A stretch of DNA of 64,000 bases from Pannonibacter sp. SL95 (lineage in GTDB: Bacteria; Pseudomonadota; Alphaproteobacteria; Rhizobiales; Stappiaceae), in NCBI RefSeq assembly GCF_026672425.1, contig NZ_JAPPRC010000006.1:1447927-1511926 (forward strand). The letters run 5' to 3'. Below, in pieces: positions 19,377-28,646 of the stretch. How positions within the stretch are numbered: position 1 is the first letter of the stretch; the number at the start of each line of letters is the position of its first letter. The translations under genes were made by a program, and so were the position numbers. Under the pieces are notes generated by a model. The model saw only the letters and a list, made by a program, of their open reading frames with translations, made no database searches and was not told where the DNA came from.

Positions 19377-20297
19377 TCATGGCCATTCCGCGAAGTTCGG
19401 ATGCCGTTTGGCATCACGGCTGTCTGCCTGGCGGACGCGGCCGGGCGGACGGCCGGTCTCGCGCTTGAAGAAACGGTTGAAATAGCCCGCATCCTTGAAA
19501 CCCAGCGTCTCGGCAATCTCGCTGACCTGCAGGTTGGAATCGGCCAGCAGTGTCTCGGCCTCGATCACCAGCCGCTCGTGCATCAGGGCCAGCGGCGTCC
19601 GGCCGGTCACCCGCTTGACCGCGCTGGTCAGCCGGGCCCGCGACACCGACAGGAAGTCGGCATAGTCCGCCACGGTCCAGTGATCGCGCAGGTGCAGCTC
19701 CATCAGATGCAGGAAGTTGCGGACGATGGCGCGCGGCGCGGCCTGCACCTTCTGCGGCACCGGACTGGAAATGCGCCAGAAGCTCATCAGCGCCAGAACG
19801 AGGTGGTGCCGGGCCGCCTCCTGCGCACCGGGCAGGCTGCTTTTCAGTTCAACGCCCACCTGTTCGATGGCGCGGCTGAGATCCTGCGCCTGCGCCGGGG
19901 TCAGGCGGCCGCCGATGATCGGATGAAACAGCGCCTCCTTCACCTGCCGTCCCACCGGACCGGAGGGCACCGCACGGCCCAGCGCCAGTTCCGACACGAT
20001 CAGCGCCGCCCCGCGCGAACCGGGGTTCAGCGTCAGCCGGGCCTTGCGACCCGCCGGCAGCCACAGGGCACAGGGGCCGGTCATCGGCATTGTGGCGGCG
20101 CCGATGTCGAGCTGCCCGCTTCCGGCCACCAGCACGAACGCGCGGTTGCGTAAGCCACGCAAGGTCCAGCCCATCGGCGACAACGCGGTGCGGATCACGG
20201 TTGCTTCCGTGTCCGGCAGCACCTCGATTGGCTGCGGATAGCTTTCCGCCAGCAGGGTACCGGCTGTGTTCCTCGGCAGACTGTCAGACAGGGGCAT
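19377..20297 (-). CDS. AraC-family transcriptional regulator
   Basis: 306-aa regulator. The N-terminal half is a cupin-like sensing domain. The C-terminal about 100 residues hold the two HTH motifs, LSVSRARLTSAVKRVTGRTP and QVSEIAETLGFKDAGYFNRF with FKRETGRPPGRVR. The gene is divergent from the ABC importer operon starting at 20514, so it probably responds to the imported compound and activates the transporter and the aldehyde dehydrogenase. The inducer is not known. Confidence 0.9.
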   Translation of the reverse strand: MPLSDSLPRNTAGTLLAESYPQPIEVLPDTEATVIRTALSPMGWTLRGLRNRAFVLVAGSGQLDIGAATMPMTGPCALWLPAGRKARLTLNPGSRGAALIVSELALGRAVPSGPVGRQVKEALFHPIIGGRLTPAQAQDLSRAIEQVGVELKSSLPGAQEAARHHLVLALMSFWRISSPVPQKVQAAPRAIVRNFLHLMELHLRDHWTVADYADFLSVSRARLTSAVKRVTGRTPLALMHERLVIEAETLLADSNLQVSEIAETLGFKDAGYFNRFFKRETGRPPGRVRQADSRDAKRHPNFAEWP

Positions 20298-20513
20298 CGC
20301 AGGGACCGTTCATCGACGGGACGCGCCTACGCGTTGCTACGTGGTCGCGCCCCCGGAAACCGACCAAAAGTACAATTTCTTTTTCAATATGTCCATTTTT
20401 TCACATGTTAAGCGGCCCCATCTTAAGCCCCAGGGATCAGATGGCAGGCTCAAGGCGTGCCCTCTGCTCTGTCCGCGTGGGAGGAACAAGCGCGGAGCCT
20501 TGGGAGGAAAGAC

Positions 20514-21747
20514 ATGAAAAGCTTGAAGGACAGGCTGCGCCTGTCGACATTTGCCGTGCTCGCGGCCGCGAGCCTTGCCACATTTGCTCTGTCTGCCGCA
20601 GACGCTGCGGCTGAGGAGCGCAAGTCGATCAAGATCGGCTACGCGGTCTCCAAGACCGGTGCCAATGCCGGCGGCGCGGCCATGACGACGATCCCGAACT
20701 ACAAGCTCTGGCTCGCCGATGTTGCGGCCAACGGCGGCCTCGAGCTGCCCGATGGCACGAAGCTGCCGGTCGAGGTTGTCGAGTATGACGGACCGCTCCA
20801 GCGCCGAGGAAGTCGTGCGCGCGGTCGAGCGTCTGGCTGGCCAGGACAAGGTCGACTTCATCCTGCCGCCCTGGGGCACGGGCTTCAACCTCGCCGTCGC
20901 GCCACTGTTCGACCGCTACGGCTATCCGCAGCTCGCCGTGTCGTCCGTGACCGACAAGGCGCCGGATTTCGTCAAGCGCTGGCCAAAGAGCTACTGGTTC
21001 CTCGGCGGCGGCCGTGACTATGCCGGTGCACTCGCCAAGATGGCAGCGGCCCAGACCGAAGCCGGGGTGATCAACTCGAAGGTCGCGATGATCTCGGTTG
21101 CTGACGGGTTCGGCATCGATCTGGTCAACGCGGCCCGCCCGGCCATGAAGGAAGCCGGCCTAGAGGTGGTGATGGACCGCACCTATCCGGTCGGCACCCA
21201 GGACTTCACCACCCTGCTGAAGGAAGCGGCCAGCTCCGGTGCCGATACCTTCGTCGCCTTCTCCTATCCGCCGGACACCTTTGCCCTGACCCAGCAGTCG
21301 CAGGTCCAGGCCTTCAACCCGAAGGTGCTGTATCTGGGCGTCGGCGCCGGGTTCCCGACCTATGGCCGCAACCTCGGCCCCAAGGCGGACGGGATCATGA
21401 CCCTCGGCGGCATCGACATCAAGAACGAGCGCAACATGGCCTACCGGGAGCGTCATAAGGCGCTGAACGGCGAGTATCCGGACCTGTGGGGCAGCGTGAT
21501 CACCTACGCATCGCTGCAGATGCTGGCCGATTCCATCAAGCGCGTCGGCCTCGACCGGGAGGCGGTTGCCAAGGAACTGTCCACCGGCACCTTCGACACC
21601 GTGCTGGGCGAGACCAAGCTTGAAAACAACCAGCTGCGCCAGCTCTGGCTGCTTGGCCAGTGGCAGGATGGCAACCTCGTCGGCGTTGAGCCGGCAGACC
21701 GTCCGGGTGCCTCCAAGCCCGTGCTGCCGAAGAAGGCCTGGCAGTAA
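20514..21747 (+). pseudogene. ABC transporter substrate-binding protein (Leu/Ile/Val or aromatic-acid type), +1 frameshift
   Basis: Periplasmic binding protein of peripla_BP_6 type. The start at 20514 has GGGAGGAAAG upstream, and a Sec signal peptide runs to about residue 33 (ALSAADAAAEE). The frame beginning SIKIGYAVSKTGANAGGAAM breaks near 20790-20792 (GACGGACCG) and continues in the next frame as RSSAEEVVRAVERLAGQDKV to the TAA at 21747. Removing one G gives a 410-aa protein of family-typical length reading VEYDDRSSAEEV. The four downstream importer genes are intact, which argues for a sequence error or very recent mutation. It should bind the ligand for the permease below. Confidence 0.85.
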
Positions 21748-21873
21748 GCCCTGACCACCGGGCTGCGGACCCTTACGCCGGTCCGCAGCCCGGCCCGTCG
21801 CTCTCGCCTTAACGCACCTAAACGCCCGACCAGCAGACCATCGAGATGCCCGTTCCCGGGCTCCGGAGATCTC

Positions 21874-22749
21874 ATGACCCTGATGACAGCCCTTATCGCG
21901 GGCCTTGTTCTGGGGGGAACCTACGCGCTCGCCGCGATGGGCCTCACCTTGCAATACGGCATCGCCCGCATCATGAACCTTGCCTATGGTGACATGATCA
22001 TCACCGCCGCCTTCGCCGCCTTCGTCCTGCAGGGCGCTGCCGGCATCAATCCGATCCTTGGCCTGCTCATTGCCGTGCCAGGCGGCTTCCTGCTCGGCTA
22101 TGCCGTCTACACGGTCATTCTCGCCCCGCTGGTCGCCCGCGCCCCCAATCGCGGCGTCCTGGAAGTGGATTCCATCCTTACCACCTTCGGCCTTCTGTTC
22201 GTCGTTCAGGGCATCCTGCTCGTGCTCTTCGGCAGCAATTACACCAGCTACACGTTCCTCAACGAACCGGTGAACGTGCTGGGGGCGACCATTGCCGCCA
22301 ACCGGCTGATCGCGCTGATCCTTGCGCTGGGTCTCGGCATCACCCTCTATCTGCTGCTCACCCGTACCCGCTGGGGCACGGCCCTGCGCGCGGTGGCCGT
22401 TTCGCCGCAGTCGGCCCAGCTGGTCGGCATCGACATCAACCGGGCAGCGGCCTTTGCCTTCGCGCTGGGCGGCGGGCTTGCCGCGTCCGCGGGCGTGGTC
22501 ATCTCGATGTACCAGACCTTTACGGCCACCGGCGGCGTCGTCTTCACCATGAAGGCGCTGATCGTCGTCATCATGGGCGGGGTCGGCAACCTCGTCGGCG
22601 CGCTTGCCGCCGGCCTGATCCTGGGGCTCGTCGAAACCCTCGTCTCCACCTACGCCGACCCGGGCCTGACGCTCGCGGCAACCTATGCCATCTTCCTGGC
22701 CGTGCTGCTTTGGCGGCCGCAGGGACTTTTCGGGCGGGCCGTCAGATGA
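21874..22749 (+). CDS. livH: Branched-chain amino acid-type ABC transporter permease (LivH family)
   Basis: 291-aa inner-membrane permease with about eight membrane segments. GTYALAAMGLTLQYGIARIM near the N-terminus and the cytoplasmic EAA-like loop with ALRAVAVSPQSAQLVGIDI are LivH signatures, as is IMGGVGNLVGALAAGLILG. It lies 126 bp after the binding protein and overlaps livM by 4 bp (ATGA). Homologues serve leucine-type amino acids, urea or aromatic acids. The neighbouring aldehyde dehydrogenase favours an aromatic substrate. Confidence 0.93.
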   Translation: MTLMTALIAGLVLGGTYALAAMGLTLQYGIARIMNLAYGDMIITAAFAAFVLQGAAGINPILGLLIAVPGGFLLGYAVYTVILAPLVARAPNRGVLEVDSILTTFGLLFVVQGILLVLFGSNYTSYTFLNEPVNVLGATIAANRLIALILALGLGITLYLLLTRTRWGTALRAVAVSPQSAQLVGIDINRAAAFAFALGGGLAASAGVVISMYQTFTATGGVVFTMKALIVVIMGGVGNLVGALAAGLILGLVETLVSTYADPGLTLAATYAIFLAVLLWRPQGLFGRAVR

Positions 22750-23732
22750 AGACCATCCTTGGACTTGCCGCTGCCGCCATCGCCTTCGCGGGCCTCGCCG
22801 CAGCGCCGCTGTATCTCGGCACCTATGGCATCGGCCTGATGATCGGCCTCATCGGCTATGTCACGCTCGCCAGCGCATGGGCGCTGTTCTCGGGGCCGAC
22901 GCGCTTCGTGTCATTGGCAACGGTCGCCTTCTTCGGCATTGGTGCCTATACGGTTTCCGTCTTCTACGAGAGCTTCCCGCCACTCGTGGTGCTGGGGCTT
23001 GCCGCGCTCATCGGCCTTGGCGTTTCGCTTCTGGTCGGCCTTGCCACCCTGCGGCTCGCTGGCGTCTATTTCGTCATCTTCACCTTCGGTCTTGCCGAGC
23101 TGATCCGCCAGCTCGTCACCTGGTACGAGGTCAACATCACCGGCACGCTGGGGCGCTACCTGTTCGTCTCCTATGGTCCGGAAGTGGTCTACTGGCAGCT
23201 GCTGGTGCTCTGCGCCGTCACCTTCGGCATCGGCTACCTGATCCAGCGCAGCCGTCTGGGTCTCGCCCTCAAGATGATTGGCGATGACGAGGTGGTGGCC
23301 GAGCACTGCGGCCTGCCGACTGCGCGGGTGAAGCTGGCGCTCTTTGCCCTCAGCTCCGTCATCATCACGCTGGTGGGTGCGATCCAGGCCCCGCGCTGGA
23401 CCTATATTGAGCCGACCATCGTCTTCAATCCGACCATCTCGTTCCTGACGCTGATCATGGCGCTTCTGGGCGGGGCGACCCGGCTCTGGGGGCCTGCTGT
23501 CGGTGCGGTGCCGTTGTTCCTGCTGTTCGAGTGGCTCTCGGCCAACTTCCCGGACCACTATTCCATCATCCTCGGCCTCCTGTTCATGGCCATCGTCTTC
23601 GTGCTGCCGCGCGGCGTGCTCGACTTCCTCGAAGGCCTGACAGCCCGGATGAAGTCCGAGCGCTCCCGTCAGGCAGCCGGCACGGCACCGGAACACGGCA
23701 AGGGCCGGCTCGCAGAAGGGGAGGCCAAGTGA
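22746..23732 (+). CDS. livM: Branched-chain amino acid-type ABC transporter permease (LivM family)
   Basis: 328 aa from the ATG at 22746, which overlaps the livH stop. It carries the LivM hallmarks GPTRFVSLATVAFFGIGAYT near residue 50, SRLGLALKMIGDDEVVAEHC in the cytoplasmic loop and LLGGATRLWGPAVGA. The C-terminal tail after residue 300 is a charged cytoplasmic extension. It pairs with LivH to form the membrane channel. Its TGA shares the A of the livG start. Confidence 0.93.
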   Translation: MKTILGLAAAAIAFAGLAAAPLYLGTYGIGLMIGLIGYVTLASAWALFSGPTRFVSLATVAFFGIGAYTVSVFYESFPPLVVLGLAALIGLGVSLLVGLATLRLAGVYFVIFTFGLAELIRQLVTWYEVNITGTLGRYLFVSYGPEVVYWQLLVLCAVTFGIGYLIQRSRLGLALKMIGDDEVVAEHCGLPTARVKLALFALSSVIITLVGAIQAPRWTYIEPTIVFNPTISFLTLIMALLGGATRLWGPAVGAVPLFLLFEWLSANFPDHYSIILGLLFMAIVFVLPRGVLDFLEGLTARMKSERSRQAAGTAPEHGKGRLAEGEAK

Positions 23733-24466
23733 TGGCATTCCTGGAAATCTCCGATCTCTCCAAGCGCTTCGGTGGCCTCACCGCCGTCAACCACGTCTCC
23801 TTTGAGCTTGCCCAAGGCGAGGTCGTGGCCCTGCTCGGTCCCAACGGGTCGGGAAAGACCACGGTGCTCAACATGATCTCCGGCCTGTTGCCGGTGTCTG
23901 GTGGCTCCATCACGCTGCAGGGCAAGCGCCTGTCCGGCTTGCCGGCGCATCGCATCGCCCACGCCGGCGTGGCCCGCACGTTCCAGCTGGTGCGGGTGCT
24001 GCCGTCGCTGACGGTGTCCGAAAACATCCTCGCCGCCATCCTGTTCCGCGCCGGTCACACCTCCGAGCAGGAGGCAAGGATCGAGGCCGCAGACCTCCTG
24101 GCTGCGGTGGGGCTGGAAGGCCGGGGCGGGGAAAAGGCAACGGACCTCACCTACATCGACCAGAAACGCATGGAACTGGCGCGCGCCCTGGCGTCCCGGC
24201 CGAAGCTGCTGCTCCTTGATGAATGGCTCGCCGGTCTCAACCCGTCGGAACTGCGCATCGGCATTGACCTGATTGCCAAGCTCAATGCCCGCGGCATCAC
24301 GATCCTGCTGGTCGAGCACGTGATGGACGCCGTGCGCGCATTGTGTCCGCGTGCGGTGGTGATGAATGCCGGGTCAAAGCTGGCCGATGGCCCGACCGCC
24401 GATGTCCTGCGCGACCCCGAGGTTGTCCGCGCTTACCTGGGAGAGCCCCATGCTGCTGTCGCTTGA
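23732..24466 (+). CDS. livG: ABC transporter ATP-binding protein (LivG family)
   Basis: 244-aa ATPase starting at the ATG at 23732 that overlaps the livM stop. Walker A is GPNGSGKTT (near residue 37) and TYIDQKRMELARALASRPKL covers the signature region. In this copy the signature loop is LTYIDQ rather than the common LSYG-Q. Walker B is LLLLDEWLAGL, with the catalytic glutamate present and W replacing P after it. A His-switch follows in LVEHVMDAV. It would energise the importer together with LivF. Confidence 0.92.
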   Translation: MAFLEISDLSKRFGGLTAVNHVSFELAQGEVVALLGPNGSGKTTVLNMISGLLPVSGGSITLQGKRLSGLPAHRIAHAGVARTFQLVRVLPSLTVSENILAAILFRAGHTSEQEARIEAADLLAAVGLEGRGGEKATDLTYIDQKRMELARALASRPKLLLLDEWLAGLNPSELRIGIDLIAKLNARGITILLVEHVMDAVRALCPRAVVMNAGSKLADGPTADVLRDPEVVRAYLGEPHAAVA

Positions 24467-25166
24467 CGGCCTGAGCCTGCGCTATGGCAAGCACCTGGCG
24501 CTCGACAATGTCTCGATCCGTGTCGATCGCGGCGAGACCGTCGTCATCCTGGGTGCCAACGGCGCGGGCAAGTCCAGCCTGCTCAAGGCCATCGCCGGGC
24601 TGGTCCGGCCGGATGCCGGCCTGTCGCTGCAGCTCGGCAGCCGCCCGATTGCCGGCCTTGCCGCGCACAAGGTGCTGGAGGCCGGCATCGCGCTGGTGCC
24701 GGAAGGGCGCGGCGTCTTTGCCGATCTTACCGTGGAGGAGAACCTGCGGCTTGGGGCCTATGCCCGGCGGGCGCGGGCAGGGGAGGCGCGTCAGCGTGAC
24801 TTCATCTTTGACCTGTTCCCGAAGCTTGCCGAACGGCGGGCCCAGCAGGTCGGCACCATGTCCGGCGGCGAGCAGCAGATGGTCGCCATCGGCCGGGCGC
24901 TGATGTCCAACCCGGATCTCCTGATGCTGGACGAGCCAAGCCTTGGCCTTGCTCCGGTTGTCGTCGGCGAGCTGTTCCAGGCCCTTGGCCGCGTGCGCGA
25001 TGCCGGCGTCTCCGTCCTGCTCGTGGAACAGAACGTCAGCCTGTCGCTGGCGCTCGCCTCGCGGGGCTACCTGATGGAGGTCGGCCGGCTGGTTGGCGAG
25101 GGATCGGCTGCCGATCTCAAGGCCGATCCGGCGGTCCAGCGCGCCTTCCTCGGCCTCACTCACTGA
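24450..25166 (+). CDS. livF: ABC transporter ATP-binding protein (LivF family)
   Basis: 238-aa ATPase whose start at 24450 lies 17 bp inside livG. Walker A is GANGAGKSSLLKAIAGL, the signature is MSGGEQQMVAIGRALM, Walker B is LLMLDEPSLGLAP and the switch is LVEQNVSLSL. Last gene of the importer operon. The aldehyde dehydrogenase begins 80 bp further on and may be cotranscribed. Confidence 0.93.
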   Translation: MLLSLDGLSLRYGKHLALDNVSIRVDRGETVVILGANGAGKSSLLKAIAGLVRPDAGLSLQLGSRPIAGLAAHKVLEAGIALVPEGRGVFADLTVEENLRLGAYARRARAGEARQRDFIFDLFPKLAERRAQQVGTMSGGEQQMVAIGRALMSNPDLLMLDEPSLGLAPVVVGELFQALGRVRDAGVSVLLVEQNVSLSLALASRGYLMEVGRLVGEGSAADLKADPAVQRAFLGLTH

Positions 25167-25246
25167 CCCGTCTGCCGGGGGCCGATATCACCGGTGCCCC
25201 GGCTCTGATACTTCCCATGACATGCACTGACCTCAAGGACAAAACC

Positions 25247-26698
25247 ATGGATGCTCTTGGACTTCTGATCGGCGCGGACGACACCCAGTCCTCCGACGGC
25301 CGGACTTTCGAGCGGCGCAACCCGATCACCGGCGACGTCGCCACCCGTGTCGCAGCGGCGACCATCGAGGATGCGCAGCTTGCCTGCGACGCCGCCGCTG
25401 CCGCCTTCCCGGCCTGGTCCCAGATGGGGCCCGGTCCGCGCCGCAAGATCCTGCTGGCCGCCGCCGACGCGCTTTCCGCCCGGGCGGACGATTTCGTCCG
25501 CTCGATGGCCGACGAGATCGGCGCCACCGAAGGCTGGGCCCGGTTCAACGTCTATCTTGCCTCCGAAATGCTGCGCGAGGCCGCATCCCTGACGACGCAG
25601 ATCGCCGGCGAGATCATCCCGTCCAACCGCCCGGGCAGCATGGCCATGGCCATGCGCCAGCCGGTCGGCGTGGTGCTCTCGATGGCGCCGTGGAACGCGC
25701 CGGTCATCCTTGGCGTCCGCTCGCTGGCGACGCCGCTCGCCTGCGGCAACACCGTCGTCATGAAGACCTCGGAAATCTGCCCGCGCACCCATCGCCTGAT
25801 CATCGACGCGCTGCAGGCCGGCGGCATTCCGCATGGCGTGCTCAACGCCATTTCCAATGCGCCGGACGACGCGCCGCAGATCGTCGAGGCCCTCATCGCC
25901 CATCCGGCGGTGCGCCGGGTCAACTTCACCGGCTCGACCCGTGTCGGCCGGATCATCGCGGAAATGTGCGGCCGCAACCTCAAGCCGGCCCTGCTGGAGC
26001 TGGGTGGCAAGGCGCCGTTCCTGGTGCTCGACGACGCCGACCTCGACGCCGCCGTCGATGCGGCGGCCTTCGGCGCCTACATGAACCAGGGCCAGATCTG
26101 CATGTCGACCGAACGCATCATTGTTGATGAAAAGGTCGCCGATGCTTTCATCGCCAAGCTGACGGCCAAGGCCCGTTCGCTCAAGGCCGGCGATCCGCGC
26201 GAGGGCAAGACCCCGCTCGGCGCGGTGGTCGATGCCCATGCGGCGCGGCGCATCCAGGACCTGATCAAGGACGCCACCGCTAAGGGCGCTGTGCTGGCCG
26301 CCGGCGGCGGCGTGCAGGGCGCGGTGATGGAGGCGACGCTGCTCGACCGGGTCAATCCGACCATGCACATCTACGGCCAGGAAAGCTTCGGCCCCGTCGC
26401 GGTTGTCGTGCGTGTCGACGGCATCGACGAGGCCGTGCGCATCGCCAATGACACGGAATACGGCCTCTCGGCCGCCGTGTTCGGCCGCGACATCACCCGC
26501 GCCATGCAGGTCGCCCGCCGCATCGAATCCGGCATCTGCCACATCAACGGTCCGACCGTGCATGACGAGGCGCAGATGCCCTTCGGCGGCGTCAAGGACA
26601 GCGGCTACGGCCGCTTCGGCGGCAAGGCAGGCATTGCCGAGTTCACCGAACTGCGCTGGATCACCATCCAGGACGGCCCGATCCACTACCCGTTCTGA
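25247..26698 (+). CDS. NAD-dependent aldehyde dehydrogenase, salicylaldehyde/vanillin type
   Basis: 483 aa from the ATG at 25247, which has AAGGA nine bases upstream. The ATG at 25217 has no such site. Conserved motifs are SMAPWNAPVILGVRSLATPL, FTGSTRVGR, LELGGKAPFLVLDDADLD with the catalytic glutamate, and NQGQICMSTERIIV with the nucleophilic cysteine. The FNVYLASEMLREAASL and SNRPGSMAMAMRQPVG segments resemble the aromatic-aldehyde branch (NahF/DoxF, Vdh). It probably converts an aromatic aldehyde to the acid. Its position behind the importer supports one catabolic unit under the AraC protein. Confidence 0.85.
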   Translation: MDALGLLIGADDTQSSDGRTFERRNPITGDVATRVAAATIEDAQLACDAAAAAFPAWSQMGPGPRRKILLAAADALSARADDFVRSMADEIGATEGWARFNVYLASEMLREAASLTTQIAGEIIPSNRPGSMAMAMRQPVGVVLSMAPWNAPVILGVRSLATPLACGNTVVMKTSEICPRTHRLIIDALQAGGIPHGVLNAISNAPDDAPQIVEALIAHPAVRRVNFTGSTRVGRIIAEMCGRNLKPALLELGGKAPFLVLDDADLDAAVDAAAFGAYMNQGQICMSTERIIVDEKVADAFIAKLTAKARSLKAGDPREGKTPLGAVVDAHAARRIQDLIKDATAKGAVLAAGGGVQGAVMEATLLDRVNPTMHIYGQESFGPVAVVVRVDGIDEAVRIANDTEYGLSAAVFGRDITRAMQVARRIESGICHINGPTVHDEAQMPFGGVKDSGYGRFGGKAGIAEFTELRWITIQDGPIHYPF

Positions 26699-26712
26699 CG
26701 CACTGGCAAAAG

Positions 26713-26968
26713 GGGAGGGGAGGCGGAGAGCCTGAGGTTGATGACAAACCTCTACTTCACCGAAGTCATCCCGGCCAAGCGGAGCGCCGAGCCGGGACCG
26801 GAGAGTCGAGGCCTCTATGTTTCAATGAGTTAACCCCGGAGAGACTTTGGCTCTCCGGTCCCGGATCTCCGCTTCGCTGCGTCCGGGATGACCATAGAGG
26901 GATTGTCAGCAGTCTGGGCCTCTCCGCTCCTCGTCCCCTCTTGGGCAGGGGAGGCGGAGAGCCTCAGG
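26713..26968. repeat. REP-like inverted repeat flanked by a short direct repeat
   Basis: A roughly 41-bp arm at 26765-26805 (starting GTCATCCCGGCCAAGC) is the near reverse complement of 26851-26892 (ending CGTCCGGGATGAC). Outside it, GGGGAGGCGGAGAGCCT occurs at about 26713 and again at about 26947. This fills the 26699-27045 gap, and no gene is supported there. Confidence 0.8.
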
Positions 26969-27045
26969 CAGGTTTGCATCAAATCCCGTCGCCCCATCCA
27001 TCACCCCAAGATCCCAACTGCCCCAACATCCCGGGAGAATGAAAA

Positions 27046-27801
27046 ATGAAACTGAACCAGAAGACCGCCGTCATCACAGGCGGCGCCGGCAGTCTGGGGC
27101 TCGCAACGGCTCGCCTGTTCCTCGAGCAGGGAGCCCGAGTGGTTCTGGTCGACCTCTCGCAGGAGGCCCTTGAAACCGCACGGGCAAGCCTTCCGGCCGG
27201 CGACGTTCTGACCGTTGCCGCCGACGTCGGCTCGGAAGCGGCGACGAAGGCCTACATCGACGCGGCAGTTGCAGCTTTTGGTCCCATCGACATCTTCTTT
27301 TCCAATGCCGGCAACTTCGGCGAGGTCCGGCCGATCGCCGACTATGCGCTGGACGTGTTCGAATCCGTCCAGCGGGTTCACGTCACTGGCGCATTCCTTG
27401 GCGCGAAATACGCCACGCCGAAGATGCGCGACGGTGGCAGCTTCATCATCACCTCGTCGGTTGCCGCCACCCGGGGCGATCCGGGCGTCTATGCCTATAT
27501 CACCGCCAAGCATGCCCAGATCGGGCTGATGCGGTGTCTGGCCAAGGAACTGGCTCCGCGCCGGATCCGGGTCAACTCCGTCCACCCCGGCCCCCTCGAC
27601 AACGGGTTCCAGCATGCGGTCGAAGCCGGTCTCAGCCGGGAGCTGGGGATTGATGGCACGGCCATGTTCAACTCCCTCATCCCGCTCGGCCGCCATGGCC
27701 TGCCGGAGGAGGTAGCGCGCTCGGTGCTTTATCTTGCGAGCGACGACAGCAGCTTCACCACCGGCGCAATGCTGATGGTCGATGGCGGCATGAGCGTCTG
27801 A
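27046..27801 (+). CDS. Short-chain dehydrogenase/reductase
   Basis: 251-aa classical SDR. The cofactor motif is TGGAGSLG near residue 12, SNAG replaces NNAG, the catalytic serine is in IITSSVAA and the active-site motif is YITAK. The C-terminus MLMVDGGMSV is typical. Specificity cannot be assigned. It is separated from its neighbours by repeats upstream and about 200 bp before the tRNA, and appears to be a single-gene unit. Confidence 0.92.
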   Translation: MKLNQKTAVITGGAGSLGLATARLFLEQGARVVLVDLSQEALETARASLPAGDVLTVAADVGSEAATKAYIDAAVAAFGPIDIFFSNAGNFGEVRPIADYALDVFESVQRVHVTGAFLGAKYATPKMRDGGSFIITSSVAATRGDPGVYAYITAKHAQIGLMRCLAKELAPRRIRVNSVHPGPLDNGFQHAVEAGLSRELGIDGTAMFNSLIPLGRHGLPEEVARSVLYLASDDSSFTTGAMLMVDGGMSV

Positions 27802-27998
27802 TCAGGACGAAACCGCGACAAAAAGGACCGCTCAGGGCTGCGGCGTCCCTTCGGGGGTGCCCGGTCCTGTTCGATTCTCTGCGGCGCCGTTGCGTGTGGT
27901 GAGCGAAGCGGAAAAAATGTCACACAATGCCGGTCCTGGACAGCCAATTGTCCGGGATTGACATTGTTTTGTCTGACTGGCTTTCTGGGGAAGAAAGA

Positions 27999-28074
27999 TG
28001 GCTCCGCGAGCAGGACTCGAACCTGCGACCATTCGATTAACAGTCGAACGCTCTACCAACTGAGCTATCGCGGA
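27999..28074 (-). tRNA. tRNA-Asn (GTT)
   Basis: Complete cloverleaf on the minus strand. The acceptor TCCGCGA pairs with TCGCGGA, the anticodon loop is CTGTTAATC with anticodon GTT, and the T loop has GGTTCGAGTCC. The discriminator G and encoded CCA end at 27999. No integration duplicate is seen next to it. Confidence 0.97.
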
Positions 28075-28404
28075 TCACCGTCATTGCCCCGAGGCGGGGC
28101 GCCGTGGTGAGCGACCGTGTGGGTCGCTGTCGGTGGCGAGCGTATAACAAACGCTCTCCCCCTTTGCCAAGCCCTTTCTTGAAGAAACTTTTCCACAGGC
28201 TGGAAAAGCCCGGAAATCTGCGGAAAATCAGATGTTTGGACGGCCCGCCCTGCCGCAGCTCGAGCCCTTTGCCGGCGAATCCTCGGCCTCCGAACCGCCA
28301 ATACCGGCGACGCATGTCGGATTTTGGCCAGTCCGGTGCCGGTTCCCGGTCCCGCCCGCCAAAGGGCGTCCTTGTCGGGTCCGGCCCAAAGGTCTAGAAC
28401 AGCA
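28075..28404. other. Gene-free stretch between tRNA-Asn and the cobalamin riboswitch
   Basis: No supportable gene. It would hold the promoters of the tRNA (minus strand) and of the riboswitch-led operon (plus strand). I do not see a near-consensus -35/-10 pair for the latter. Confidence 0.5.
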
Positions 28405-28597
28405 AGGTCAGGTTCCCCAACAGGCAAAGCCTCAGGGGATGAAACGGGAATGCGGTAGCGAGCGACTCAACTCGAGGCTCCAAATCCGCAGCTGCCCCCG
28501 CAACTGTCAGCGGCGAGCCCTGCCGCACACGGCCACTGGACTGAGGTCCGGGAAGGCGTGGCACGGGCGGCGACCCGCGAGCCAGGAGACCGGCCTG
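28405..28597 (+). ncRNA. Cobalamin riboswitch
   Basis: The 5' leader contains the conserved core of the class I cobalamin element in order. ACGGGAATGCGGT comes first, then CTGCCCCCGCAACTGT (B12-box upstream partner) near 28491. GCCACTGG follows near 28532, GGGAAGGC near 28550, and AGCCAGGAGACCGGCC, the B12 box, near 28581. It lies about 50 bp before the HupE-like gene. It should shut down the transporter and probably the cob genes behind it when adenosylcobalamin is abundant. Confidence 0.95.
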
Positions 28598-28646
28598 TCG
28601 CGACATAACCCTTGATCCGTCGGGTGGACGGTTTGGAGTATTGAAA

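Noticed and set aside
20780..20800. Programmed ribosomal frameshifting in the binding-protein gene
   Set aside because: No slippery heptamer with a downstream structure, and the same kind of shift recurs in unrelated genes.
27999..28074. tRNA-Asn as the prophage attachment site
   Set aside because: The integrase lies 18.6 kb away and no partial tRNA copy is seen near 46500-46660.
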